From Peptoniphilus asaccharolyticus DSM 20463 (GTDB lineage Bacteria > Bacillota > Clostridia > Tissierellales > Peptoniphilaceae), in assembly GCF_900176115.1 (NCBI RefSeq), contig NZ_FWWR01000011.1, positions 1 through 64,000 of the forward strand: a stretch of DNA of 64,000 nucleotides, in the 5' to 3' direction. Position 1 is the first letter of the stretch. Every line of letters begins with the position of its first letter. Positions 45,715 to 54,724 of this stretch are shown in pieces. A program made the translations under genes and the position numbers. The notes beneath the pieces are model-generated. The model was not told the DNA's origin, did no database searches, and saw only the letters and a list, made by a program, of their open reading frames with translations.

Positions 45715-46095
45715 ATGAAAAGATATAAACTAATATTGCTCATTAGTTGTTTTATATTTATCTATGGCTGTAAAAAGACAAGCAATACATTTGAAAAAGA
45801 GGATTTAAAACTTTTTTCAAATCCAATTTTAACCTACATAGAGAATGATAAGGTAGTTGGAGAGTATTTTGTAAATGGTAAAACTGAACTTGAAGAAGTT
45901 ACAATTGATGATTTTAAATCGTATATAGATGAAAATATGGATAAAATAAAATCTGGGGAAGTGGGCGTAACTGATGAGGGTAAGTTTTTAATAGATAAGT
46001 ACTTAAAAGAAGAGTCTGAACAGATAAAAAATATAGATACGAAAATAGAAATAACTACTGGAGAAGATGTAGTTAGAAGCGACAATAAAAATTAG
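45715..46095 (+). CDS. Putative small lipoprotein
   Basis: A 126-residue protein with a short signal peptide (ILLISCFIFIYGCKK) and lipobox IYGC, then an acidic, lysine-rich mature part (FVNGKTELEEVTIDDFKSYI). No family recognised. It ends at a perfect palindromic terminator shared with the convergent glutaredoxin gene. A ribosome binding site GCGAAAGG is weak. Confidence 0.6.
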   Translation: MKRYKLILLISCFIFIYGCKKTSNTFEKEDLKLFSNPILTYIENDKVVGEYFVNGKTELEEVTIDDFKSYIDENMDKIKSGEVGVTDEGKFLIDKYLKEESEQIKNIDTKIEITTGEDVVRSDNKN

Positions 46096-46120
46096 AAACA
46101 ATCAACAATAACAAAAAATT

Positions 46121-46150
46121 AAGAGAGTGTAATTACACTCTCTTAAAAAT
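46121..46150. terminator. Bidirectional palindromic terminator
   Basis: A perfect 24-bp palindrome (46121-46144, halves AAGAGAGTGTAA and TTACACTCTCTT) has As upstream and downstream, giving T runs on the minus strand and a weaker tail on the plus. Confidence 0.75.
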
Positions 46151-46379
46151 TTGCCTTTAAATATTCAACAATATCATCAGATTCATACATGATTTTGCCG
46201 TCAATATCAAGAGCGGGAACTTGAGTTTTGCCACCTCGTTCATTAAGTTCTGCACGAAGGCCATCAATTTCATCGACGTTTAAAAGTTCGATAGTTTCAA
46301 TGTTATTTTCGCCCATATAGTTTAATACTTTTACGCAATAAGGGCATGTTGGTTTATAATATAGTTTTAGATTTTTCAT
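46143..46379 (-). CDS. Glutaredoxin-like protein (CPYC)
   Basis: A 78-residue thioredoxin-fold protein with the redox motif CPYC at residues 13-16, the cis-proline block TQVPALDIDGKIMYESDDIV and length typical of glutaredoxins or isolated glutathione S-transferase N-domains. It probably reduces disulfides using a low-molecular-weight thiol. It starts 1 base before the end of the sister gene upstream (46381), so the two form a unit. Confidence 0.85.
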   Translation of the reverse strand: MKNLKLYYKPTCPYCVKVLNYMGENNIETIELLNVDEIDGLRAELNERGGKTQVPALDIDGKIMYESDDIVEYLKANF

Positions 46380-46380
46380 T

Positions 46381-46620
46381 TTACTCTCCTTTTGTTTTAA
46401 GGTAGTTCATTATGTCGAGAGATTCGTACATAATTTTATCACCTAAATCAAGAGCAGGTACTTGCTTTTTGCCACCTTTTTCAATAAGTTCGTCTCTTGC
46501 TTGAACATCTTCATCAATATTTACAAATTCAACGCCTTCAATTTTATTATCTTCTATAAATTTTTCAACCCTTTTACAAAAAGGACATATTGTTCCAACA
46601 AATAATCTTAAATTTTCCAT
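46381..46620 (-). CDS. Glutaredoxin-like protein (CPFC)
   Basis: A 79-residue paralog of the next gene, with the redox motif CPFC, the block KQVPALDLGDKIMYESLDIM and a short C-terminal helix. ATG 46620 is preferred, with AGAGG 11 bases upstream; a GTG at 46632 overlaps that site. The tandem pair, together with the gamma-glutamylcysteine genes at 42-44 kb, supports a thiol-redox function. Confidence 0.82.
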   Translation of the reverse strand: MENLRLFVGTICPFCKRVEKFIEDNKIEGVEFVNIDEDVQARDELIEKGGKKQVPALDLGDKIMYESLDIMNYLKTKGE

Positions 46621-46736
46621 TTTATAAGTCACCTCTTTTAATTTATTTACCCTGAGAAATAGATATTAAACAAAAAGTATTTAGAAGATAGATTAAATGA
46701 TTGAAATGGTATAATTGAATAAAGTTAGGAGAGATT

Positions 46737-46922
46737 ATGGACAGGACAAATATAATCATAAAAAACGTAATTATTCATATTGGAATATATATTTTTGCAA
46801 TGTTTTATTTTGAGTATTTTGGGATTGTTATAAATAGCATTATCAATTATTTAATAAGAAGGCTGCTAATTTTTTCAATTGCCATTGTGAGTTATTTGGA
46901 AATTAAGTACAGAGAGAAATAA
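46737..46922 (+). CDS. Small membrane protein
   Basis: A 61-residue protein with two hydrophobic segments (IIIKNVIIHIGIYIFAMFYF and LIRRLLIFSIAIVSYLEI). It has a TTAGGAGAG ribosome binding site before ATG 46737. Family not recognised. Confidence 0.55.
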   Translation: MDRTNIIIKNVIIHIGIYIFAMFYFEYFGIVINSIINYLIRRLLIFSIAIVSYLEIKYREK

Positions 46923-47048
46923 TTTTATAAATTTCAAAATTAAATCTGAATATTTAGTTATAAAAAGCTTATTTTTACATATTTTTAAGCATAGTTAAGT
47001 GCACAGTGTGTATTTTTTGGTATAATTAATCGAGTAGAGGTGAGAATC

Positions 47049-47408
47049 ATGTTATTTAATGATCTTAGCGAAAATGTTTCAGATTTAAAAGATAATCTAC
47101 AGAGAATAGTGAGTAAAATTGAAAAGAACTCAAAACAGCTAAAAGACCAAACTCAACTAAGAGTTGAACTTGCAAAGGAAGAGAACAAGTTAAATTCACT
47201 TTATAAAAAGTTGGGGGAGCAAAAGTATAGGGTTGAAAAGGGATATGATGCTGAATTTGCTTTTGAAGAGATTATAGAAGAAATTGATATGGTTTTAGCA
47301 AGGGTTGAGGCAATTAAGAGCAAATATGAGTATGTTAAGTCTTTTTCTGATTCTAATTCTGGAACGATAATAAAAGAAGATAAATTTTTAAGTAATGAGA
47401 AGGAATAA
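47049..47408 (+). CDS. Coiled-coil hypothetical protein
   Basis: A 119-residue soluble protein, almost wholly helical with heptad-like spacing (LKDNLQRIVSKIEKNSKQL, EENKLNSLYKKLGEQKY). ATG 47049 follows GAGGTGA; a GTG at 47040 overlaps that site. It is 2 bases from the alpha/beta hydrolase gene and probably in the operon leading to murF and ddl. The function is unknown; such proteins can be structural or regulatory. Confidence 0.7.
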   Translation: MLFNDLSENVSDLKDNLQRIVSKIEKNSKQLKDQTQLRVELAKEENKLNSLYKKLGEQKYRVEKGYDAEFAFEEIIEEIDMVLARVEAIKSKYEYVKSFSDSNSGTIIKEDKFLSNEKE

Positions 47409-47410
47409 TT

Positions 47411-48169
47411 TTGGAAAAAAAATATATAGATTTGGGAACTAGGGTGGCATATTTTGAAAGAGCAGGAGAAAAACCTTTAGTACTATTACATGGTTGGGGG
47501 GCTAATATAGAATCTGTAGTTCCGATAATAAATGCAGTAAGTCAACAGTACCATATATACGCTTATGATTCAGCCGGCTTTGGAAATTCAGAAGAGCCGA
47601 GGGAAGTTTGGGGCACTCATGACTATGAGGAGCTCTTGGTGCGTTTCTTAAAGGCTATGGATATAAAAAAAGCAACTTTTATAGGACATTCTTTTGGAGG
47701 GAAAACTCTTAGTATCTTCGCAGCTAAACATCCGGAGATGGTAGAAAAATTAGTTTTGATAGATGCTTCGGGAGTGCTACCTAAGAGAAGTTTAAAATAT
47801 TATTTTAAGGTATACTCTTTTAAACTTTTGAGAAAGATATATACTACTTTTTTAAGTGGAGATAAGGACGAGAGACTTGAAAAGTTCTATAAAAAATACG
47901 GTTCAGATGACTATCAAGCGTCTCAGGGAATAATGAGAAAGACTTTTGTGAAAGTTGTAAATGAGTCGACTGAAGAGTATTTTGAAAAGATAGAAGCTCC
48001 TACACTTTTAGTTTGGGGCGAGACAGATGATGCAACGCCACTTTATATGGCAAAGATATTTGAACAGAAGATAAAAGATTCTGGATTGGTTGTGTTGGAT
48101 GGCGGTCATTTTAGCTATATAGATGATTATGGAACGTTTAGCGCAGTTTTAAAATCATTTTTAGGATAG
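47411..48169 (+). CDS. Alpha/beta hydrolase
   Basis: A 252-residue hydrolase with oxyanion-hole block LLHGWGANIES, nucleophile elbow GHSFGGKT (serine near residue 94), acid region LVWGETDDATP and catalytic histidine in GGHFSYID. The start is TTG 47411 behind AAGGA. It is 7 bases upstream of murF. The substrate is unknown; the neighbours suggest a link to the cell envelope, which is only inference. Confidence 0.83.
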   Translation: MEKKYIDLGTRVAYFERAGEKPLVLLHGWGANIESVVPIINAVSQQYHIYAYDSAGFGNSEEPREVWGTHDYEELLVRFLKAMDIKKATFIGHSFGGKTLSIFAAKHPEMVEKLVLIDASGVLPKRSLKYYFKVYSFKLLRKIYTTFLSGDKDERLEKFYKKYGSDDYQASQGIMRKTFVKVVNESTEEYFEKIEAPTLLVWGETDDATPLYMAKIFEQKIKDSGLVVLDGGHFSYIDDYGTFSAVLKSFLG

Positions 48170-48176
48170 GAGAGTT

Positions 48177-49733
48177 ATGAATATTTTTGAAAATATGATG
48201 ATAGGGACGATTATATACTTTGTAATAGGGATAGTGGTTTCTGCATTAAATTATAAATTGATTACAAAGAGAAGTGAATTTCCAATTCACATGCTTCAAC
48301 TTGAAGGATATGAGACAGAAGAATATATAAAGTGGGTTGCTGAAAACAAAGCTAAGATGAATAAGTTTGTATATGAACAGGCAACAGAAGTTAAATCACC
48401 ACTTGTTTGGACTGATAGAGCTAAGAGACTTTTAAAGAGACACCAAGCTACAAATATAATATTTATAGCGGTTATATTAATTGTCGGGTTTGTTGCTTTT
48501 CTAATAAATCCAATATTAGGTTTTGCTTTCTTAGTTTTAGTTAATATTATTTTATATTACTACCAATACAAGGTGCTTGAAATTTCAAACAACAAGCAAG
48601 TTCCTGTGGAAGAAAAAATCAATATGGGATTTTATACCAATGCCCAAGGAAAGATAAGAGAATTGAAAAAAGACGGGCTAAAGGTCTTGGGGATAACAGG
48701 TTCTTTTGGAAAGACTTCTGTAAAGTTTATTTCTGATACAGTTCTTTCAGAGGGACTTAGAGTTAAAAACACTCCATCATCTTACAATACTCCTATGGGT
48801 CTTTCAAAAGTTATCAATAATGACTTAGACAAGAGCTACGAAGTGTTTATTGCGGAGCTTGGAGCGAAGAAAAAGGGCGAGATAGACGAGGTTGCAAAGC
48901 TTGTTCAACCTGATATTGGAATAATAACAGCAATCGGGCCTACTCACATGCACCTTTTTAAAACAATAGAGACAATACAAAAGACAAAGTATGAGTTGAT
49001 AGAAAATTTGCCTGAAGACGGAGTTGCTATATTCAATTATGACAACGACTATGTAAAGCCACTATCTGATAAGACAAAAATAAGAACTATCAACTATGGA
49101 ATAAAAGATATAGAAAAATTAGATGTCTATGCAAAGAATATAACAGTTGATGAAAATGGCTCTAAGTTTATACTTGGGATAAGAGAAGTCGGAGAGATAG
49201 AGTGCGAAAGTAAACTTTTGGGAGTTCACAACATATCAAATCTACTTGCTTCAGCTTGTGCGGGATATGTCCTTGGACTTAGCTTAGAACAACTTAGCAG
49301 AGGAATTAAAAAGGTTGAACCGGTTGAGCACAGACTAAACATAGTGGACAGCGGAACTGGTGTAATAGTAATTGACGATGCTTTTAACTCCAACCCTGTT
49401 GGGTTCAGAGCGGCGCTTGATGTTTTAAATGAATTTAAGAGCGGAAGAAAGATAATTATAACTCCGGGTATGGTCGAGCTTGGAGATATTGAAGAAGAAG
49501 AGAATGAAAAAGTGGCATCTGAAATTGCAAAAGTTTGTGACTATGTAATTTTAGTTGGGCCAAATAGAACTAAACCTATTCAAAGAGGTCTGGAAAAATC
49601 CGGGTTTAATAAAGAAAACACATTTGTAGTTGAATCGTTGACAAAAGCTACTGAAGTGCTGGGCAGATTAACTAAGCCAGGAGACATTGTATTATTTGAA
49701 AATGACTTACCGGACAATTATAGTGAAAGCTGA
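48177..49733 (+). CDS. murF: MurF-like Mur ligase with N-terminal membrane region
   Basis: A 518-residue Mur ligase. The ATP-binding P-loop GITGSFGKTS is near residue 171, with central-domain blocks NTPSSYNTPMGLS and ELGAKKKGEIDEVA and C-terminal block DDAFNSNPVGFRAALDVL. By those blocks and the ddl neighbour it should add D-Ala-D-Ala to UDP-MurNAc-tripeptide. In place of the usual first domain, residues 1-155 hold three likely membrane helices (IGTIIYFVIGIVVSALNY, IIFIAVILIVGFVAFLI, ILGFAFLVLVNIILYYY). So it appears membrane-anchored. A variant role in the same pathway is possible. Confidence 0.85.
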   Translation: MNIFENMMIGTIIYFVIGIVVSALNYKLITKRSEFPIHMLQLEGYETEEYIKWVAENKAKMNKFVYEQATEVKSPLVWTDRAKRLLKRHQATNIIFIAVILIVGFVAFLINPILGFAFLVLVNIILYYYQYKVLEISNNKQVPVEEKINMGFYTNAQGKIRELKKDGLKVLGITGSFGKTSVKFISDTVLSEGLRVKNTPSSYNTPMGLSKVINNDLDKSYEVFIAELGAKKKGEIDEVAKLVQPDIGIITAIGPTHMHLFKTIETIQKTKYELIENLPEDGVAIFNYDNDYVKPLSDKTKIRTINYGIKDIEKLDVYAKNITVDENGSKFILGIREVGEIECESKLLGVHNISNLLASACAGYVLGLSLEQLSRGIKKVEPVEHRLNIVDSGTGVIVIDDAFNSNPVGFRAALDVLNEFKSGRKIIITPGMVELGDIEEEENEKVASEIAKVCDYVILVGPNRTKPIQRGLEKSGFNKENTFVVESLTKATEVLGRLTKPGDIVLFENDLPDNYSES

Positions 49734-49746
49734 TTAGGAGGAAAAA

Positions 49747-50916
49747 ATGGAAAATATAGTAGTAGTTTTTGGTGGAAGATCTGTTGAACATGAAGTGTCA
49801 GTTATAACAGGAATGCAAGTTGTAGAAAATATGGATAAGAAGTACAATGCCGTACCTCTTTATGTTACAAAAGAAGGAAAATTCTTGTGCGGAGAGAGCT
49901 TAAAGAATTTCAAGACATTTAAACAAGGTGACTTTAGCGAAACTTTTGAAGTATTCTTTAAACCGAATGACCAATACTTATACAGAGAGGTAACTCAAAA
50001 GGGTGGATTGTTTGGAAAAGAAACTACATCTCTTGAAAGATACTTAAAAGTAGACTGTGTATTCCCGGCTCTACACGGCACTTATGGAGAAGATGGATGC
50101 TTCCAAGGTATGCTTGAAACAACAGCAGTTCCATACGTTGGCTGTGGAGTTATGAGTGCTGCAGTTGGAATGGACAAGGTAATCATGAAGAAAGTTTTCG
50201 AATCTGAGGGAATACCTATGACACCATACTTCTATTTCTACAGAGAGGATTTTGAAAATCAAGATGAGATAATTAGTAAAGCAGAAGAGATAGGGTATAA
50301 CTTATTTGTAAAGCCAGCTAATTTGGGTTCATCAATAGGAATTTCAAAAGTAAAGAACAGAGAAGAATTAATTGAAGCTATAAAAGTTGCAGCTTCATAC
50401 GACAGAAAGATAATAATTGAAAAAGCAGTGGACAATCCACGTGAGATAAATGCTGCAGTGCTTGGATATCAAAATGATTTACAAGTTTCAGAACTTGAAG
50501 AACCTATCGGTTGGAAAGACTTTTTGAAGTTTGATGAAAAATATATATCAGGTTCTAAAGGTGGTTCAAAAATGGATGGTATGGCAAATCAATCTAAAAA
50601 ACTACCTGCAGATGTAACAGAAGATATAAAAAATCAAATTCAAAACTATGCAAAAGTAGCTTTTAGAGCTATAGACGGTATGGGAGTTGCAAGAATAGAT
50701 TTCTTACTAGACAACGATAAAGTCTATGTAAACGAAATAAATACACTTCCAGGTTCAATTTCTTTTTACTTATTTGAAGTGAGCGGAATGAGCTTTACTG
50801 AAGAGATAAATAAATTAATTGAATTGGCATATAAGAGGTTTAATCAAAAGGCAAAGAATATAACTTCTTACGATTCAGATCTTCTAAAGAAGACGACATA
50901 TGGAGCAAAATTATAA
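49747..50916 (+). CDS. ddl: D-alanine-D-alanine ligase
   Basis: A 389-residue ATP-grasp ligase for D-Ala-D-Ala. Motifs are VVFGGRSVEHEVSVITG at the start, the nucleotide and substrate region FPALHGTYGEDGCFQGMLE, FVKPANLGSSIGISKVK, ARIDFLLDN and VNEINTLPGS. It follows murF by 13 bases with AGGAGG, giving the classic pair that makes and attaches the dipeptide. Its stop overlaps the start of rnr by one base. Confidence 0.96.
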   Translation: MENIVVVFGGRSVEHEVSVITGMQVVENMDKKYNAVPLYVTKEGKFLCGESLKNFKTFKQGDFSETFEVFFKPNDQYLYREVTQKGGLFGKETTSLERYLKVDCVFPALHGTYGEDGCFQGMLETTAVPYVGCGVMSAAVGMDKVIMKKVFESEGIPMTPYFYFYREDFENQDEIISKAEEIGYNLFVKPANLGSSIGISKVKNREELIEAIKVAASYDRKIIIEKAVDNPREINAAVLGYQNDLQVSELEEPIGWKDFLKFDEKYISGSKGGSKMDGMANQSKKLPADVTEDIKNQIQNYAKVAFRAIDGMGVARIDFLLDNDKVYVNEINTLPGSISFYLFEVSGMSFTEEINKLIELAYKRFNQKAKNITSYDSDLLKKTTYGAKL

Positions 50917-53048
50917 TGATAATTGATAAAGTATACGACAGGTTAAAAGACTCAAGTCCGATGACGAAGGACAAAATTTACAAGGTATTTGAAATAGGAA
51001 AGCAAGAGAGATCTGCATTTGACAAAATTTTGAAGACATTGGAAAAAGATGGAAGAGTGTTTTTTGACGGACAAAAATACATCCCTATAGATGGGCAAAA
51101 ATATAGAAGAGGTAAAATTCAAGGCAATGAAAGAGGATTTGGATTTTTACTTCAAGCTGACGAGGATGTATTCATATCTCAAAAGAATTTATCTTCAGCA
51201 TTAAATGGCGACGAGGTTTTGGTTAAAGTTTTAGAAGGTTCAACAGGACATTCTCTTGAAGGTAAAGTAATACAAATAATTGATAGAGGGAATAAGACTG
51301 TTGTCGGAACTTTTCAAAAGAAAGAAACATTTGGATTTGTTGTGCCTGATGATGACAAGATAGCTTTTGATATATACATTGCCAAAAAAGACACAGGCGG
51401 AGCTCAGGACAATCAAAAAGTAGTAGTTAAAATAAAAAAATGGCCTGAAGAAGGTAAAAAACCAGAGGGAATGATTGTAGAAATCTTAGGATATAAGGGC
51501 GAAAAAGGTGTGGATATACTAAGTATCGCACGTGATATGGAGATACCTACAGAATTTTCTAAAGCAGTCAAATCAGCAGCAAGAGAAATACCTCAAAAAG
51601 TTACTGTAAAAGATATGGCTGGAAGAAAAGACTTAAGAGAGTTGACTACTTTTACCATTGATGGAGCAGATTCAAAAGACTTTGACGATGCTATTTCAAT
51701 TGAAGAAATAGATGGTAAGTTGAGACTTTGGGTTCACATAGCTGACGTGAGCCACTATGTGAAAGAATCAGATGAAATAGATAAAGAAGCTTACAAGAGA
51801 GGAAACTCTTATTATTTAGTAGATAAAGTAATACCTATGCTTCCCGAAGAACTTTCAAACGGGATTTGTTCACTAAATGAAAATGTGGACAGATTAGCAT
51901 TTTCTGTATACATGGACTTTGATAAAAATGCAAAATTAGTAGGCCATAAAGTCATGAACACAGTTATAAATTCAAATAAGAGACTTGTATATACAAATGT
52001 AAGTGACTTTTTGGAAAATGGAGTAGTTCACGAATCTATTAAGGGCTTAGAAGAAGACTTAACTAAGATGAATGAGCTTGCTTTAAAACTTAGAAAAAAG
52101 AGAATGGAAAGAGGCTCAATTGATTTCGACTTCCCTGAAGCATATATCGACGTAGATGAAAATGGTAAACCAGTTGATGTGAGAAAGAGAGAGAGAAGAA
52201 CAGCAGATAAATTAATAGAAGAATTTATGCTGATAACAAACGAAGTTGTGGCAGAAGAATATTTCTGGATGGAGATTCCTTTCTTATACCGTATACATGA
52301 AAAACCAGATGCAGAGAGAGTTGAAAATTTAAACAAGATTTTGAGACACTTGGGATTAAAATTAAACACACAAAATATGGAATCTAAGGATTTCCAAAAT
52401 TTAATAGAGAGTGTTAAGGGAAAAGATGAAGAACTTTTCGTTTCAACAATAGCACTTAGAAGTCTTATGAAAGCTAAGTATTCAGAACTTAATGATATAC
52501 ACTTTGGACTTGCGGCTAAGTACTACTCACATTTCACATCGCCAATAAGACGTTATGCTGATTTGACAATTCACAGAATAATGAAAGACGTTATAAAGGG
52601 CAAGCTGACAGACGGCAGACTTAGATATTTAGAAGTTGTGTTGCCTGAAATAGCTGACCATGTATCTGCAATGGAAAGACTTGCTCAAGATGCAGAGAGA
52701 ACTGTAGAGTCTGTTAAATTTGCAGAGTATATGGAAGAGAGAATAGGCGAAGAATATCCGGCAATTATAACTTCAATCACAAGTTTTGGAATGTTTGCAC
52801 AACTTGAAAACACTATAGAAGGCTTGATTTCATACCAAGATATGGACGATTATTTTGAATATGATGCGGACAACTTTAAAGCCATAGGAAGAGATACGGG
52901 AAAAGTATACGACATAGGCGACAGAGTTATGATAAAAGTTGTGGGAGCTAACACTCTAAAGGGTACAGTTGATTTTATAGTGACAGAAGATATTAAAGAC
53001 ATTGACATAAATCTTCCTAAAGAAGATAGGAGTGGAGAAGATGAGTGA
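50916..53048 (+). CDS. rnr: Ribonuclease R
   Basis: A 710-residue 3'-5' exoribonuclease. An N-terminal helix-turn-helix (1-60) precedes two cold-shock domains (about 62-200), the RNB catalytic domain with the aspartate motif [13 protein letters not shown] near 245, and a C-terminal S1 domain ([20 protein letters not shown] near 610). It degrades structured RNA and helps clear stalled mRNAs, working with SmpB and tmRNA, whose smpB gene overlaps its 3' end by 8 bases. Start ATG 50916 overlaps the ddl stop. Confidence 0.96.
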   Translation: MIIDKVYDRLKDSSPMTKDKIYKVFEIGKQERSAFDKILKTLEKDGRVFFDGQKYIPIDGQKYRRGKIQGNERGFGFLLQADEDVFISQKNLSSALNGDEVLVKVLEGSTGHSLEGKVIQIIDRGNKTVVGTFQKKETFGFVVPDDDKIAFDIYIAKKDTGGAQDNQKVVVKIKKWPEEGKKPEGMIVEILGYKGEKGVDILSIARDMEIPTEFSKAVKSAAREIPQKVTVKDMAGRKDLRELTTFTIDGADSKDFDDAISIEEIDGKLRLWVHIADVSHYVKESDEIDKEAYKRGNSYYLVDKVIPMLPEELSNGICSLNENVDRLAFSVYMDFDKNAKLVGHKVMNTVINSNKRLVYTNVSDFLENGVVHESIKGLEEDLTKMNELALKLRKKRMERGSIDFDFPEAYIDVDENGKPVDVRKRERRTADKLIEEFMLITNEVVAEEYFWMEIPFLYRIHEKPDAERVENLNKILRHLGLKLNTQNMESKDFQNLIESVKGKDEELFVSTIALRSLMKAKYSELNDIHFGLAAKYYSHFTSPIRRYADLTIHRIMKDVIKGKLTDGRLRYLEVVLPEIADHVSAMERLAQDAERTVESVKFAEYMEERIGEEYPAIITSITSFGMFAQLENTIEGLISYQDMDDYFEYDADNFKAIGRDTGKVYDIGDRVMIKVVGANTLKGTVDFIVTEDIKDIDINLPKEDRSGEDE

Positions 53049-53493
53049 TAACACAATTGCCAGCAATAGAAAGGCAAGGCATGATTATTTTATCCAAGAT
53101 ACTCTTGAAGTTGGAATAGTGCTTGTGGGAACTGAAGTCAAGTCTCTAAGACAAGGCAAGGCCAACTTAAAAGATTCCTATGCTTCTATATCTGGTGGAG
53201 AAGTGTTTGTTGAAGGTATGCATATATCACCTTATGAACAGGGAAATATTTTTAATGTAGACCCTATGAGAAAGAGAAAACTTCTTTTAAATAGAACTGA
53301 AATCAGAAAACTTGAAAAAGAATTGACTATAAAGGGTAATACATTAGTTCCATTAAAACTATATTTAAAAAATGGTAGAGTGAAGATGGAATTGGCAGTT
53401 GCCAAAGGTAAGAAACTTTATGATAAGAGAGATACCATGGCTAAAAAAGATGCAGATAGAAAAATTCAACAAGCGCTAAAAGAAAGATACTAA
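53041..53493 (+). CDS. smpB: SsrA-binding protein SmpB
   Basis: A 150-residue tmRNA-binding protein for trans-translation. It shows [20 protein letters not shown], the conserved [18 protein letters not shown], and the lysine-rich tail [22 protein letters not shown] 53041 is preferred over a GTG 9 bases upstream. It overlaps rnr, a common arrangement. No tmRNA gene is found next to it in the window. Confidence 0.96.
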   Translation: MSDNTIASNRKARHDYFIQDTLEVGIVLVGTEVKSLRQGKANLKDSYASISGGEVFVEGMHISPYEQGNIFNVDPMRKRKLLLNRTEIRKLEKELTIKGNTLVPLKLYLKNGRVKMELAVAKGKKLYDKRDTMAKKDADRKIQQALKERY

Positions 53494-53499
53494 ATTAAG

Positions 53500-53525
53500 T
53501 GGACAGTTTGACTGTCCATTTTTTG
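53500..53525 (+). terminator. Terminator after smpB
   Basis: TGGACAGT (53500-53507) pairs with TGTCC-side ACTGTCCA (53511-53518), followed by TTTTTTG. IS30 copy 3 inserted immediately downstream. Confidence 0.88.
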
Positions 53526-53529
53526 TTGA

Positions 53530-54645
53530 GACGAATTGTCAAATCAAATGCAACACCTATGGTAAGAGACCAAAAAGTTCTTCTTTAGGTGTTTTATATT
53601 TTATACATTTTCTAGGTCTATTATTCATTAAACTTAAGTTATAATTTAATTCATCAATATTCACTTCTGATAAATCCATACCCTTAGGATAAAACTCCCT
53701 CAAAAGTCCGTTACTATTTTCATTTGTACCTTTTTGCCATGCACAATAGGGATCACAAAAATAAGTTTTGCATCCTAATTCTTTTTCTATTTTCTCAAAT
53801 TCTGAAAATTCTTTACCTCTATCAAAGGTTATTGTTTTTACTAATTCTTTTGGATAATCTTTTAATGCATTTATTATTGCTGGTGTTACGCTTTCCGACT
53901 TTCTATTTTCAACTAGGATTGCTATATAATATCTAGATTTTCTTTCTGCTAAAGTTACGAAACAACATCTACTTTTCCTTTTATGATCTAATCTGCCTGA
54001 TTCCACTGTATCTGCTTCCCAGTGGCCTAATTCTTGCCTTCTGTATATCTCTTTAGGTCTTTTCTTAATTGTTCTACCTTTATCATTGAATTTTCCTCTT
54101 TTTTCTGCTGGCCTTTTAAATTTAGCTTTTCTTCTCAAATTTTTCATACTAGTTTTTGGCAGCTTTTTGGCGTGTATCATTCTATATATCGTTGATGTAG
54201 ATGGTAATTCATGAATCTCATTTGTGTTTCTATTTGATATTTGTTCAGGGGACCAATGTTCGTTAATCTTTACAGTTAAATAATCAATAACATCTTTAGA
54301 AAATTTACTTTTTCTATGGCAGTCTTTTCTTCTATCAATATATTTATCATTTGCCTTTATCGGAAAGTACTTAGTGTAACTTCCCCTACTAACTTTTATC
54401 TTAGATGAATTTCTTTTAATTTCTCTAGATATTGTACTAGGTGACCTTTTAAGTGCTTGTGCAATTTTCCTTATACTCATTCCTAAATTTAAAAATTGGT
54501 AAATACAAGATCTTTCTTCTATGGTAAGATGGTTATAGCTCATAGTTAATCACTCCTTTTAATATGTTTTGTTTGGTCACTTACATATTAACACAGCTGA
54601 TTAGCTATGAGTTTATTTATGTTGCACTTGTTATGATAAATTATC
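53530..54645 (-). mobile_element. IS30-family element, copy 3
   Basis: A 1116-bp element in the opposite orientation to the other two, with the same ends and a 4-bp target duplication TTGA at 53526-53529 and 54646-54649. Confidence 0.93.
53557..54543 (-). CDS. IS30-family transposase (copy 3)
   Basis: A 328-residue transposase identical in protein sequence to copy 2, with the IS30 helix-turn-helix and DDE blocks. It is intact and read toward smpB. Confidence 0.95.
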   Translation of the reverse strand: MSYNHLTIEERSCIYQFLNLGMSIRKIAQALKRSPSTISREIKRNSSKIKVSRGSYTKYFPIKANDKYIDRRKDCHRKSKFSKDVIDYLTVKINEHWSPEQISNRNTNEIHELPSTSTIYRMIHAKKLPKTSMKNLRRKAKFKRPAEKRGKFNDKGRTIKKRPKEIYRRQELGHWEADTVESGRLDHKRKSRCCFVTLAERKSRYYIAILVENRKSESVTPAIINALKDYPKELVKTITFDRGKEFSEFEKIEKELGCKTYFCDPYCAWQKGTNENSNGLLREFYPKGMDLSEVNIDELNYNLSLMNNRPRKCIKYKTPKEELFGLLP

Positions 54646-54673
54646 TTGAGAAAACTGTCTGAAAACGTATACT
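54646..54673 (+). promoter_or_regulatory. Promoter of SLH nucleotidase at IS30 junction
   Basis: TTGAGA (54646-54651) and TATACT (54668-54673) are 16 bases apart. The first four bases of the -35 are the IS30 target duplication, so the insertion left the promoter rebuilt at its edge. Confidence 0.6.
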
Positions 54674-54724
54674 TTATGAGATAATAATGATAATATATAA
54701 CTATAAAAACAAAGGAGGAGTTTT

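Noticed and set aside
53494-54724. tmRNA gene next to smpB
   Set aside because: The interval holds only a terminator, IS30 copy 3 and a promoter; no tRNA-like ends or tag-coding region were found.
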